Positions 26,688-35,203 of a DNA stretch of 50,719 nt are shown in pieces. Under the pieces are notes generated by a model. That model was given only the letters and a program-made list of their open reading frames with translations. It made no database searches and had not been told where the DNA came from. Position 1 is the stretch's first letter. Each line of letters begins with the position of its first letter. Source of the DNA: Actinospica acidithermotolerans (lineage in GTDB: Bacteria; Actinomycetota; Actinomycetes; Streptomycetales; Catenulisporaceae); the NCBI RefSeq assembly GCF_018139625.1, contig NZ_JAGSOH010000046.1, forward strand, positions 1 through 50,719. Reading direction: 5' to 3'. A program made the position numbers and the translations under genes.

Positions 26688-27728
26688 GTGACTGATTCGA
26701 CGATGACGACTGCTGCGAGCGGTCAGGCCGAGGCCGGCCGGTGGGCCGGCGACGTCGAGATCGATGATCCGTACGGCATCGACGACGAGCTGCGCTACGA
26801 GGACGGCTTCGATCCGGACGCTGAGATAGAGCCCGACCCCGAGTACGCGGCCACGCTGGCACCGGACCCGGCGACGCAGCGGCGCGAGCGGGTGGGGCCG
26901 ACCGGGCGGCCGATGCCGCGCTTCCCGGCGCCGCGGCCCGCGATGGAGCACGGCCCGGCGAAGATCATCGCCATGTGCAACCAGAAGGGCGGGGTCGGCA
27001 AGACCACCTCGACGATCAACCTCGGCGCGGCGCTGGCCGAGTACGGTCGCAAGGTTCTGCTGGTCGACTTCGACCCGCAGGGGGCGCTCTCGGTGGGCCT
27101 CGGGGTGAACCCGATGGAGCTGGACCGGACCGTCTACAACCTGCTCATGGAGCGGGGCGTGACGATCGAGGACATCCTGCTCAAGACGATCACGCCGGGC
27201 ATGGACCTGCTGCCGAGCAACATCGACCTCTCGGCGGCCGAGGTCCAGCTGGTGACCGAGGTGGCGCGCGAGTCGGCGCTGGCCCGGGCCCTGAAGCCCG
27301 CGCTGAGCGAGTACGACTTCATCATCATCGACTGCCAGCCGTCGCTCGGCCTGCTCACGGTCAACGCCCTGACGGCCGCGCACAGCGTGATCGTGCCGCT
27401 CGAGTGCGAGTTCTTCGCGCTGCGCGGCGTGGCGCTGCTGACGGAGACGATCGAGAAGGTCCGGGAGCGGCTGAACCCCGAGCTCGACCTCGACGGCATC
27501 CTGGCCACGATGTACGACGCGCGCACCGTGCACAGCCGGGAGGTGCTGGCCCGGGTGGTGCAGGCCTTCGGCGAGCAGGTGTTCCACACCGTCATCGGCC
27601 GCACCGTGCGCTTCCCGGAGACCACGGTCGCCGGCGAGCCGATCACCTCCTACGCGTCGAGTTCGGTCGGCGCCGCCGCGTACCGCCAGCTGGCGAGGGA
27701 GGTGCTCGCGCGGTGCCCCGTCGCGTGA
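26688..27728 (+). CDS. parA: ParA-family (Soj-like) ATPase
   Basis: A 346-residue ParA/MinD-type ATPase. After an acidic, probably disordered extension of ~90 residues comes the deviant Walker A KGGVGKTT (100-107), then VDFDPQG (A') and the family switch region DFIIIDCQPSLGLLT. ParA proteins form ATP-dependent dimers on DNA and drive segregation or positioning. This is the copy found next to scpAB, not the oriC-linked parAB. The start is uncertain: GTG 26688 is chosen, with GGGAGG 11 nt upstream; GTG 26661 and ATG 26703 are alternatives. The stop overlaps the next gene. Confidence 0.92.
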   Translation: MTDSTMTTAASGQAEAGRWAGDVEIDDPYGIDDELRYEDGFDPDAEIEPDPEYAATLAPDPATQRRERVGPTGRPMPRFPAPRPAMEHGPAKIIAMCNQKGGVGKTTSTINLGAALAEYGRKVLLVDFDPQGALSVGLGVNPMELDRTVYNLLMERGVTIEDILLKTITPGMDLLPSNIDLSAAEVQLVTEVARESALARALKPALSEYDFIIIDCQPSLGLLTVNALTAAHSVIVPLECEFFALRGVALLTETIEKVRERLNPELDLDGILATMYDARTVHSREVLARVVQAFGEQVFHTVIGRTVRFPETTVAGEPITSYASSSVGAAAYRQLAREVLARCPVA

Positions 27729-28180
27729 GGATGCCCGGGGCCGACGAGCTGTTCGGGCGCGGCCCCGTGACGCTGGGCAACACGGCGGCACGGCTGCGCG
27801 CCGTGCCGGACCCGGTCGAGGACGAGGACGACGCCGAGGAGATGGAGCCCGCGCTGCGCGCGGCCCCCGAGGCCGCCCTGCGCGAGGCTTCGGCCCAGCG
27901 CGGCGGCGCCTCCGCTCCCCGGCTGCCCGTGGAGCGCAGGTCGGGCCGGGCCAGCGGCCGGGAGCGGCACGATGAGAAGATCACCGTGTACGTCTCGCCA
28001 GAGGAGCTGGTCGGCCTTGAGCAGGCGCGGATCATGCTGCGGGCAGGGCACGGGCTGGCCGTGGACCGCGGCCGGATCGTGCGGGAGGCGGTGAACCTCG
28101 TGCTGGCCGACCTCAGCGAGCACGGCGAGGACTCCAGCCTCGTCCGGGTGCTGCGGATGGACTTCGCCGGCGAACGCTGA
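27713..28180 (+). CDS. Small ParA-associated protein, possible ribbon-helix-helix DNA binder
   Basis: A 155-residue protein whose start overlaps the parA stop. GTG 27713 follows GAGGGAGG by 10 nt; GTG 27725 and ATG 27731 are alternatives. Residues ~1-85 are charged and low-complexity. The C-terminal part (DEKITVYVSPEELVGLEQAR onward, then GRIVREAVNLVLADL) has the strand-helix-helix pattern of an RHH/CopG-like DNA-binding domain. Small RHH proteins commonly act as the centromere-binding partner of ParA ATPases, and the overlap with parA favours a functional pair. Both the fold and the role are inference. Confidence 0.75.
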   Translation: MPRRVRMPGADELFGRGPVTLGNTAARLRAVPDPVEDEDDAEEMEPALRAAPEAALREASAQRGGASAPRLPVERRSGRASGRERHDEKITVYVSPEELVGLEQARIMLRAGHGLAVDRGRIVREAVNLVLADLSEHGEDSSLVRVLRMDFAGER

Positions 28181-28243
28181 GCCGCCCCCGCGCTCCGGGC
28201 GTCGCGCGCCGGACGGACCGCCCGCGCGTACTAGAGTGGGCGG

Positions 28244-29278
28244 GTGGACCAGACGTTGGCCGAGGCAGAGGCCGTGGATCGCGAGGCCGGGCCGGGGGAC
28301 GAACCGCTGCCCCCGGAGCTCGCCGACGCGGTCATGGAGGACGACGGGGACCCGAACGTCTTCCGGGTCAAGCTCGCCGAGTTCGAGGGTCCGTTCGACC
28401 TGCTGCTCTCGCTGATCTCCAAGCACAAGCTGGACGTCACCACGCTGGCGCTCTCCCAGGTCACCGACGATTTCATCGCCTACATCCGGGCTCAGGGCCC
28501 TGACTGGGACCTGGACGCGGCCAGCGAGTTCCTGCTCATCGCGGCGACCCTGCTCGACCTGAAGGCGGCCCGGCTGCTGCCGTCCGCGGAGGTCGAGGAT
28601 GAGGAGGACCTCGCGCTGCTCGAGGCGCGCGACCTGCTCTTCGCCCGGCTGCTGCAGTACCGCGCCTACAAGCAGGTGGCCGCGGTGCTCGCGGACCGCT
28701 ACGCGAACGCCTCGCTGCGCCACCCGCGCTCGGTGCCGCTCGACCCGGAGTTCCGGGACCTGCTGCCGGAGCTGATCTTCGCGCTCACCCCGGAGCAGTT
28801 CGCCCAACTCGCCGTCAAGGCGATGACGCCGAAGATCCCCCCGACCGTCTCGATCGCGCACATCCACCAGATCCAGGTCTCGGTGCGCGAGCAGGCCGCC
28901 GTGATCGTGGAGAAGCTGCGCGAGCTGCGCATCGCCTCCTTCCAGCAGCTCGTCGAGGACGCCCCCGACACCCTGCACGTCGTCGCCCGCTTCCTCGCGC
29001 TGCTCGAACTGTTCCGCGAGCGCGCGGTCGGCTTCGATCAGAACCAGGACGAGGCGTACGCCGAGCTGACGGTCCGTTGGACCGGAGACGACGACGGCGA
29101 TGTCGAGGTGGACGGCGAGTTCGACGAGGGCGACGGCGTCCGCGCCCTCCCCGTCCCGCGCGACGGCGAAGATGACCGCGATGCCCGCGCCGCGAGCGAT
29201 GGACACGATGGGCGCGACGGGCGCGATGGGCGCGATGGCGATGCGGCGGAAGACCGTGACCAGGAGGACGACGAGTGA
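28244..29278 (+). CDS. scpA: Segregation and condensation protein A
   Basis: A 344-residue ScpA kleisin, which bridges the SMC heads and recruits ScpB in the bacterial condensin complex. The N-terminal SMC-binding part is clear (FRVKLAEFEGPFDLLLSLI, then KHKLDVTTLALSQVTDDF), as is the ScpA-typical SEFLLIAATLLDLKAARLL. The winged-helix C-terminal region ends near residue 275. A ~65-residue highly acidic tail with a reiterated GRD motif follows and is probably disordered. The GTG at 28244 starts 63 bp after the small ParA-associated gene, and the stop overlaps scpB, so one operon is likely. Confidence 0.96.
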   Translation: MDQTLAEAEAVDREAGPGDEPLPPELADAVMEDDGDPNVFRVKLAEFEGPFDLLLSLISKHKLDVTTLALSQVTDDFIAYIRAQGPDWDLDAASEFLLIAATLLDLKAARLLPSAEVEDEEDLALLEARDLLFARLLQYRAYKQVAAVLADRYANASLRHPRSVPLDPEFRDLLPELIFALTPEQFAQLAVKAMTPKIPPTVSIAHIHQIQVSVREQAAVIVEKLRELRIASFQQLVEDAPDTLHVVARFLALLELFRERAVGFDQNQDEAYAELTVRWTGDDDGDVEVDGEFDEGDGVRALPVPRDGEDDRDARAASDGHDGRDGRDGRDGDAAEDRDQEDDE

Positions 29279-30441
29279 CCGAGCAGCCGATGAGCGGCGG
29301 AGCCGCGTTCTGGGCGGCCCGCGGCGTCCGGATCGAGCCGGAGGTAGTCGACGAGGAGGAGTTCGTCGAGGAGACGACGGAGGTCGACGAGGTCGTTCCG
29401 CAGGTCGCGGAGGGTGACGCCGTCGAGGAGCCGGTGGAGGTCGTCGCGGAGGCGGGGCCCGAAGCCGACGCCGAGCAGGTCACGGACCCCGGGCAGGTCG
29501 CGGAGGTCGCAGAGGCGGAACCGAAAGCCGACGTCGAGCAGGCCGCGGACCCCGAGCAGGTCGCGGAGGCCGAGCCGCAAGCCGGTGTCGGCCAGACGCC
29601 GGACCCCGAAGCCGAGCCCGACCCCGAGCCCGAGCCCGAATCGGTGGAAGCCGCGGTCGCCGTCGAGGACAGTCCGCTGCCGGGCTTCCCGCAGCAGCGC
29701 AGCGAGCGGGCCGGCGAACCCGGGAACTCCGCGCCCCGCGAACCCGAGAAGTCCGCGCCCCGCGGACCCGGGAACTCCGCCTCCCGCGAACCCGGGAAAT
29801 CCACGTCCGGGGAGCCCGGGAACTCCGCGTCCGACGAGCCCGCCTGGCAGTTGACCGGCGGGGAGCTCGCTCTTCCGCTGCCGCCGCTCAAGACGTGCGT
29901 CGAGGCGATCCTGATGGTCGTCGACGAGCCGGTGAGCGTCGTCACCCTCGCGCAGGTGCTCGAGCGGCCCACGGCCGAGGTCGCCGAGGCGCTGAGGGAG
30001 CTCGCGGAGGAATACACTGTCCTTGGGCGCGGTTTCGAGCTGCGCGAAGTCGGCGTGGGCGGCGAGGGCGAGCGCACCGGGTGGCGGGTCTACTCGCGGG
30101 CCGAATGCGCGCCCGTGGTCGAGCGCTTCGTCCGGGACGGCCAGCAGGCCAAGCTCACCCAGGCGGCCCTGGAGACCCTGGCGGTGGTCGCGTACCGGCA
30201 GCCGGTGAGCCGGTCGAAGGTCTCCGCGATCCGCGGCGTGAACTGCGACGGCGTCATGCGCACGCTGCTGGCGCGCGGCCTCGTCGAGGAGTACGGCAAC
30301 GACCACGAGACCGGCGCGGTGCTCTACCAGACCACCGGGTTCTTCCTGGAGCGGATGGGCCTGAAGTCGCTGGAGGAGCTGCCCGACCTGGCGCCGCTGC
30401 TGCCGAGCGCGGCCGACGTCGACGTCGAGGACTTCGCCTGA
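29275..30441 (+). CDS. scpB: Segregation and condensation protein B with long repeat-containing N-terminal extension
   Basis: A 388-residue ScpB homologue. The conserved tandem winged-helix part occupies only the last ~190 residues (LKTCVEAILMVVDEPVS, then KLTQAALETLAVVAYRQPVSRSKVSAIRGVN, quoted here in part: AALETLAVVAYRQPVSR). The first ~195 residues are Glu/Pro/Ala-rich and include five 8-residue repeats (EPGNSAPR type). ScpB dimers bind ScpA within the SMC complex. The GTG start overlaps the scpA stop (GTGA). The extension roughly doubles the size of a usual ScpB. Confidence 0.95.
   Translation: MTEQPMSGGAAFWAARGVRIEPEVVDEEEFVEETTEVDEVVPQVAEGDAVEEPVEVVAEAGPEADAEQVTDPGQVAEVAEAEPKADVEQAADPEQVAEAEPQAGVGQTPDPEAEPDPEPEPESVEAAVAVEDSPLPGFPQQRSERAGEPGNSAPREPEKSAPRGPGNSASREPGKSTSGEPGNSASDEPAWQLTGGELALPLPPLKTCVEAILMVVDEPVSVVTLAQVLERPTAEVAEALRELAEEYTVLGRGFELREVGVGGEGERTGWRVYSRAECAPVVERFVRDGQQAKLTQAALETLAVVAYRQPVSRSKVSAIRGVNCDGVMRTLLARGLVEEYGNDHETGAVLYQTTGFFLERMGLKSLEELPDLAPLLPSAADVDVEDFA
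29716..29835 (+). repeat. scpB: Five in-frame 24-bp repeats inside scpB
   Basis: Five contiguous 24-bp units start at 29716, 29740, 29764, 29788 and 29812, of the form GARCCCGGGAACTCCGCG followed by six variable bases. They encode 8-residue units such as EPGNSAPR and EPGKSTSG in the disordered N-terminal part of ScpB. Because the period is a multiple of three, copy-number change would alter linker length without breaking the gene. Confidence 0.88.
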
Positions 30442-30490
30442 GCCGGCGCCCCGCGCGTGAATTGATGGACTTTTTCGGAAAGGCACGAAG

Positions 30491-31252
30491 ATGGAACGGC
30501 GCAAGCCCGGGTTCACCGACCCCAACGAGGAGGGCGTGCGCCTGCAGAAGGTGCTCGCCGCCGCGGGCATCGGCTCCCGCCGTGTGTGCGAGGAGATCAT
30601 CGAGATGGGCCGGGTCACGGTCGACGGCAAGAAGGTGACCTCGCAGGGCATGCGGGTCAAGCCGGAGACCGCCGTCATCCACGTCGACGGCATGCGCATC
30701 TCCTCGGCCCCCGACGCCTTCTACGTGGCCTTCAACAAGCCGCGCGGCGTCCTGTCGGCGATGCACGACCCCGAGGGCCGCCCGACGGTCGGCGACTACG
30801 TGGCCGACCGCGGCCAGCGGCTGTTCCACGTCGGCCGGCTCGACGCGGAGACCGAGGGCCTGATCCTGCTGATGAACGACGGCGAGCTGGCCAACCGGCT
30901 CGCGCACCCGTCCTTCGGCGTGCAGAAGACCTACCTGGCCCGCGTCGAGGGCGTCATCCCGCGCGATCTCGGCAAGCGGCTGCGCGAAGGTGTCGAACTG
31001 GAGGACGGCTTCGCCCGGGTGGACTCGTTCAAGATGGTCGACGCGGTCGGTAAGAACGCCCTGGTCGAGGTCGTCATCCACGAGGGCCGCAAGCACATCG
31101 TGCGCCGCCTGCTCGCCGAGGTCGGCTTCCCGGTCAACCGCCTGGTGCGCACCCACTTCGGCCCGATCGCCCTCGGCGACCAGCGCCCCGGCAAGGTCCG
31201 CAACCTCAACCAGCAGGAGATCGGCTCGCTGTACAAGGCCGTCGGCCTGTAA
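30491..31252 (+). CDS. 23S rRNA pseudouridine synthase, RluB/RsuA family
   Basis: A 253-residue RsuA/RluB-type pseudouridine synthase. An N-terminal S4 RNA-binding domain (VRLQKVLAAAGIGSRRVCEE) is followed by the catalytic motif GRLDAETEGLILLMNDG, whose first Asp is the catalytic nucleophile. Later come QKTYLARVEG and EGRKHIVRRLL. Position next to scpAB is the typical place of the RluB-type gene in Gram-positive bacteria, supporting a 23S rRNA target in helix 89-90; that specificity is inference. It lies ~50 bp after scpB and is probably part of the same transcript. Confidence 0.92.
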   Translation: MERRKPGFTDPNEEGVRLQKVLAAAGIGSRRVCEEIIEMGRVTVDGKKVTSQGMRVKPETAVIHVDGMRISSAPDAFYVAFNKPRGVLSAMHDPEGRPTVGDYVADRGQRLFHVGRLDAETEGLILLMNDGELANRLAHPSFGVQKTYLARVEGVIPRDLGKRLREGVELEDGFARVDSFKMVDAVGKNALVEVVIHEGRKHIVRRLLAEVGFPVNRLVRTHFGPIALGDQRPGKVRNLNQQEIGSLYKAVGL

Positions 31253-31371
31253 GGGTTCGAATCCGGGAGGGATCGGCGAGCGGTGGTGCGCTCGGAGACG
31301 GCGGGCCGCCGCTGACCGCCACCCGCCACGCGCATCCGCCGCGCGCATCCACCTCCGCCTCCACCTCCGCC

Positions 31372-32346
31372 TCAGAGCTCGAACACCTTGTTGTAGAGCA
31401 CGTACTTCCTCTCCACGATGAAGCCGCTGCGCTCGTACACGGCTAGGGCGCCGGTCGGGTTCTCGGCGTCGACGCCGAGGCTGTGGGTGGCGAAGCCGTG
31501 CCGGCGGGATTCGCGCACGATGTGGGCGATCAGGCCGGAGGCCACGCCGCGGCCGCGGTGGGCGCGGCGGGTGCCGACCATGTTCAGGTGCAGGTCGAGG
31601 GCTCCGGGGGCCGGGTCGGCGGCGGCGGCATGGCTGCTGACGACGAAGCCGGCGATGGCGCCTTCGGCCGCCGGGTCGCGGAGCAGGAAGCTGAGATCGT
31701 GGCGGATCTTCTCCTGCGAGATCCAGGCCTGCCAGGCCTCGGCCGTCCACGGCGCGCCCCGGAAGTGGTCGGCGAAGATCTCGTTGTGCGCGTGCCGCAG
31801 CTCCTCGGCGACGGCCGGGGTGAACGGCTCGATCTCCAGGCCGCCCGGCAGCTCGGTGTCCGGGTCGGGGGCGTGGGCGGGGCGGCGCATCTGGCAGGAC
31901 CAGCGGATCGGCTCGTAGCCCTCGGCGGCGAACAGCTCGCGGGCCGCGGTGTTGGTGTCCGCGAGCCTCGCGGTGACCTCCAGCGGCCTGTCCGGGAAGT
32001 ACTTCTCGTGGACGCGCGGCGCGAGGCCGTCCTGCCAGCGCACGAGCCGGGTGCCGAGGCCGCGGCCCCGGTAGTCCGGGTGCACGGCGCCGTCCGCGCG
32101 CATCCAGTGCGCCTCCTCGGCCGTCGAACCGCGCTGGATCCAGGCCATCGCCACCAGCCGGTTCCCGTCGAAGATTCCCTGCAGCTCCTCGAAGCCCTCG
32201 GCGCGCAGCGGGTGGTGCAGCTGGAAGCGGAACGCCGCCTCGTCCGCGCGGTGGCCGCTCTCGTCTGCCGCGCTCGTCGCGGCGGTCAGGGCGGCGTACG
32301 CGGACGCGTCGGATTCGGTGAGCGGGCGCTGCGCGAATTCGTTCAT
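31372..32346 (-). CDS. Two-domain GNAT acetyltransferase
   Basis: A 324-residue protein with two GNAT domains in tandem. The first has its CoA loop at HPDYRGRGLGTRLV, the second at RRAHRGRGVASGLIAHIV followed by SLGVDAENPTGALAVYERSGF. This layout is shared with mycothiol synthase (MshD) and related actinobacterial enzymes; it could be an MshD-like paralogue, but the acceptor substrate cannot be read. Both CoA loops look intact. The ATG at 32346 was chosen; the gene is divergent from pepN, ~100 bp apart, and convergent with the pseudouridine synthase. Confidence 0.88.
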   Translation of the reverse strand: MNEFAQRPLTESDASAYAALTAATSAADESGHRADEAAFRFQLHHPLRAEGFEELQGIFDGNRLVAMAWIQRGSTAEEAHWMRADGAVHPDYRGRGLGTRLVRWQDGLAPRVHEKYFPDRPLEVTARLADTNTAARELFAAEGYEPIRWSCQMRRPAHAPDPDTELPGGLEIEPFTPAVAEELRHAHNEIFADHFRGAPWTAEAWQAWISQEKIRHDLSFLLRDPAAEGAIAGFVVSSHAAAADPAPGALDLHLNMVGTRRAHRGRGVASGLIAHIVRESRRHGFATHSLGVDAENPTGALAVYERSGFIVERKYVLYNKVFEL

Positions 32347-32448
32347 GCGGGCGAGCGTATCCGCCGCCTCCGAGCACTGCGCGGGATTATCGGGCGCGCC
32401 TATGCTGGCACTCGTATCCCACAACGCCGACCGGCTAAGGAACAGCGC

Positions 32449-34992
32449 ATGCCAATCGCTGAAATCACCCGCACGGAGTCCGCGCAACGGGCGCGGCTGC
32501 TGCGGGTCGACACGTACCACGTCTCGCTCGACCTCACCCAGGGCGAGCAGACCTTCCGGTCCACGTCGGTCATCCGCTTCTCAGCCACCGAGGCAGGCGC
32601 CACCACGTACGCCGACCTGGTCGCGGAAACGGTGCACGAGATCACCCTCAACGGGCGCGCGATCGACCCCGCCGCCGCGTACGCCGACGGGCGGATCGCC
32701 CTCGACGGGCTCGAGGCGGACAACGAGCTGCGCGTCGTCGCCTCCTGCGCCTACAGCACGGACGGCGGCGGCCTCGGCCGGTACGTCGACTCCGCCGACG
32801 GCAAGGTGTACACGTACTCGAACTGCGAGCCCTCGGACGCCCGGCGCATCTACGCGAACTTCGAGCAGCCCGACCTCAAGGCCGTCTTCCACATCGAGGT
32901 CACCGCGCCCGCCGACTGGACGGTGCTGGCCAACACCCCGGCTCCGGAGCCGGTCCCCGCCGCGTCCGGCGACGCGGCCACCTGGAGCTTCCCGCCGACC
33001 GCGCGGCTCTCGACGTACCTGATCTGCGTCGCGGCGGGTGCGTACCGCGTCGTGACCGGCTCGCACACCACCCGGCGCGGCCAGACCGTGCCGCTGGAGC
33101 TGGCGGCCCGCGAGTCGCTCGCCGAGCATCTCGAGCCGGCCGACATGTTCGAGGTCACCGGGCAGGGCCTGGACTTCTTCACCGAGCTGTTCGACTGCGA
33201 CTTCCCGTACCCGAAGTACGGCCAGATCTTCGTGCCCGAGTTCCGGGCCGGGGCGATGGAGAACCCGGGCCTGGTCACCTTCACCGAACAGCTGGTGTTC
33301 CGCTCCAAGGTCACCGCCTCTCGCTACGAGCTGCGCGCGATGGTCATCCTGCACGAGATGGCGCACATGTGGTTCGGCGACTACGTGACCATGAAGTGGT
33401 GGGGCGATCTGTGGCTCAACGAGTCGTTCGCCGAGTTCTCCGGCACCTTCGCCTCGGCCGAGGCCACCCGGTTCACTGACGCCTGGACCACGTTCACCAA
33501 CGACCGTAAGACCTGGGGCTACGGCCAGGATCAGCTGCCGTCCACGCACCCGATCTCGGCCGACGTGGAGACCCTCAGCGAGGCGATCGCGAACTTCGAC
33601 GGGATCAGCTACGCCAAGGGCGCCTCGGTGCTCAAGGCGCTGGTCGCCTACGTCGGCCGGGAGAACTTCTTCGCCGGGCTGCGCGCGTACTTCGCCGAGT
33701 ACGCCTGGGGCAACGCCTCGCTCGGCGACCTGCTGGCGAAGCTGGAGCAGGCCTCGGGCCGGGACCTGTCGGACTGGTCGAAGGCCTGGCTGGAGACCGC
33801 CGGACCCAACACCCTGAGCTCAGAGTTCGAACTCGACGCCGACGGCCGCTACACCGCGTTCACCGTGGTGCAGGGCGCCCCCGAGGAGCACCCGCACCTG
33901 CGGCCGCACCACATCGCGATCGGCCTCTACAACCGGGTCGACGGCGCGCTCGTGCGCACCCACCGGGTGGAGCTGGACGTGACCGGCGCGCGCACGGAGG
34001 TGCCCGGGTTCGTCGGGATCGAGCAGCCGGACCTGGTGCTGCTCAACGACGACGACCTCACCTTCGCCCTGATCGAGTTCGACGAGCGCTCCCTCGGCAC
34101 GCTCACGGAGTCGGTCGGCGAGTTCGCCGACTCGCTCCCGCGCGCCCTGTCCTGGAGCGCGGCGATGAACATGGCGAGCCAGGCCCGGCTGTCCATCCCG
34201 GCGTTCATCAGGATGCTGGCTCAGGGCATGGCGTACGAGAGCTCGATCTCGGTGCTGCAGTCGCTGCTGGCCACCGGATCCCGCGCGATGCGCGCGCTGG
34301 CCGAGCCGGACTGGATCCCGACCGGCAAGGCGCAGCTGGCCGCCGCGGGCCTGGAGCTGCTGCGCGCGGCCGAGCCGGGCAGCGACCGCCAGCTGACCTG
34401 GGCCCAGCTGGTCGGGGGCCTGGCCACCACGCCGGAGCAGGTGGAGTTCGCCCAGGGCCTGCTCGACGGGACGATCGAGCTGCCGGGACTGACCGTGGAC
34501 ACGGACCTGCGCTGGACCCTGGTACGCCGGCTGGCCTCGCTCGGCGAGATCGGCGACGCCGAGATCGACGCCGAACTGGAGCGCGACGCGACCGACCAGG
34601 GCCGCAACCACGCCCTCGGCGCCCGCGCCGCCATCCCCGACGCCGAGCACAAGGCCGAGGCCTGGCGGCTGCTGACGCAGACCGAGCTCGGTCCCGAGGG
34701 TGTCATGAGCCTGAGCGACGGATTCGGCGTCGGCGAGCACGCCGAGCTGACGCGCGGGTACGTCGACGCCTACTTCGAGGTGCTGCCGAGGCTGTGGGCC
34801 GAGCGCCCCGAGCAGATGCGCAACCTGCTCGTCGCGCGCCTGTTCCCGCAGACCGCGGCCTCCGAGGAGCTGATCCGCCGCGTCGACGCCTTCCTCGACG
34901 CGGAGCCGCGCGACAACGCGCTGCGGCGCGTGCTCATCGAGGCCCGCGACGGCGTCGAGCGCGCGCTGAAGTCCCGGGCGCTGGAGGGCTGA
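32449..34992 (+). CDS. pepN: Aminopeptidase N (M1 family)
   Basis: An 847-residue zinc metallo-aminopeptidase that removes N-terminal residues from peptides in the cytoplasm. The M1 exopeptidase motif GAMEN is at residues 268-272. The zinc site HEMAH is at 302-306, with the third ligand E325 in LWLNESFAEF. The length and the helical C-terminal ERAP-like domain match actinobacterial PepN. The frame is open far upstream, but ATG 32449 with a nearby AAGGA gives the family N-terminus. Its neighbours are two peptide importers, so imported peptides are natural substrates. Two terminator hairpins follow. Confidence 0.96.
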   Translation: MPIAEITRTESAQRARLLRVDTYHVSLDLTQGEQTFRSTSVIRFSATEAGATTYADLVAETVHEITLNGRAIDPAAAYADGRIALDGLEADNELRVVASCAYSTDGGGLGRYVDSADGKVYTYSNCEPSDARRIYANFEQPDLKAVFHIEVTAPADWTVLANTPAPEPVPAASGDAATWSFPPTARLSTYLICVAAGAYRVVTGSHTTRRGQTVPLELAARESLAEHLEPADMFEVTGQGLDFFTELFDCDFPYPKYGQIFVPEFRAGAMENPGLVTFTEQLVFRSKVTASRYELRAMVILHEMAHMWFGDYVTMKWWGDLWLNESFAEFSGTFASAEATRFTDAWTTFTNDRKTWGYGQDQLPSTHPISADVETLSEAIANFDGISYAKGASVLKALVAYVGRENFFAGLRAYFAEYAWGNASLGDLLAKLEQASGRDLSDWSKAWLETAGPNTLSSEFELDADGRYTAFTVVQGAPEEHPHLRPHHIAIGLYNRVDGALVRTHRVELDVTGARTEVPGFVGIEQPDLVLLNDDDLTFALIEFDERSLGTLTESVGEFADSLPRALSWSAAMNMASQARLSIPAFIRMLAQGMAYESSISVLQSLLATGSRAMRALAEPDWIPTGKAQLAAAGLELLRAAEPGSDRQLTWAQLVGGLATTPEQVEFAQGLLDGTIELPGLTVDTDLRWTLVRRLASLGEIGDAEIDAELERDATDQGRNHALGARAAIPDAEHKAEAWRLLTQTELGPEGVMSLSDGFGVGEHAELTRGYVDAYFEVLPRLWAERPEQMRNLLVARLFPQTAASEELIRRVDAFLDAEPRDNALRRVLIEARDGVERALKSRALEG

Positions 34993-35012
34993 CGCGGCCC
35001 GGCCAACCGAGC

Positions 35013-35055
35013 GTGTGCGGGTCGGGCGTCGCTCACGCCGCTCCGACCCGCACAC
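35013..35055 (+). terminator. Terminator hairpin after pepN
   Basis: A perfect 13-bp stem, GTGTGCGGGTCGG (35013-35025) with CCGACCCGCACAC (35043-35055), has a 17-nt loop and lies 20 bp after the pepN stop. GC-rich stems without long U-tracts are usual terminators in actinomycetes. Confidence 0.75.
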
Positions 35056-35138
35056 AGTTCAACCGGCTCGCGCCAAAACCCGTACGTCGGCATCGTGGAT
35101 ACGCGGCGCTGTCGGCCATCTCGGCCCGTCCCACGGCG

Positions 35139-35179
35139 AGCGGCCTCGCGCTCCGGAATCCCCGGGGCGCGAGGCCGCT
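35139..35179 (-). terminator. Terminator hairpin after the ABC importer operon 2
   Basis: A perfect 13-bp stem, AGCGGCCTCGCGC (35139-35151) with GCGCGAGGCCGCT (35167-35179), has a 15-nt loop. It sits 25 bp beyond the stop of the fused ATPase gene on the minus strand and is its likely terminator; it may also act in the other direction. Confidence 0.75.
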
Positions 35180-35203
35180 GCTCCAGCTCCGTCAGCTCGC
35201 CGC

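Noticed and set aside
31254-31264. GGTTCGAATCC, identical to a tRNA T-arm core, just after the pseudouridine synthase stop
   Set aside because: The flanking bases do not extend the T-stem, and the place of the rest of a tRNA is occupied by conserved coding sequence. No D-arm, anticodon arm or acceptor stem can be formed.
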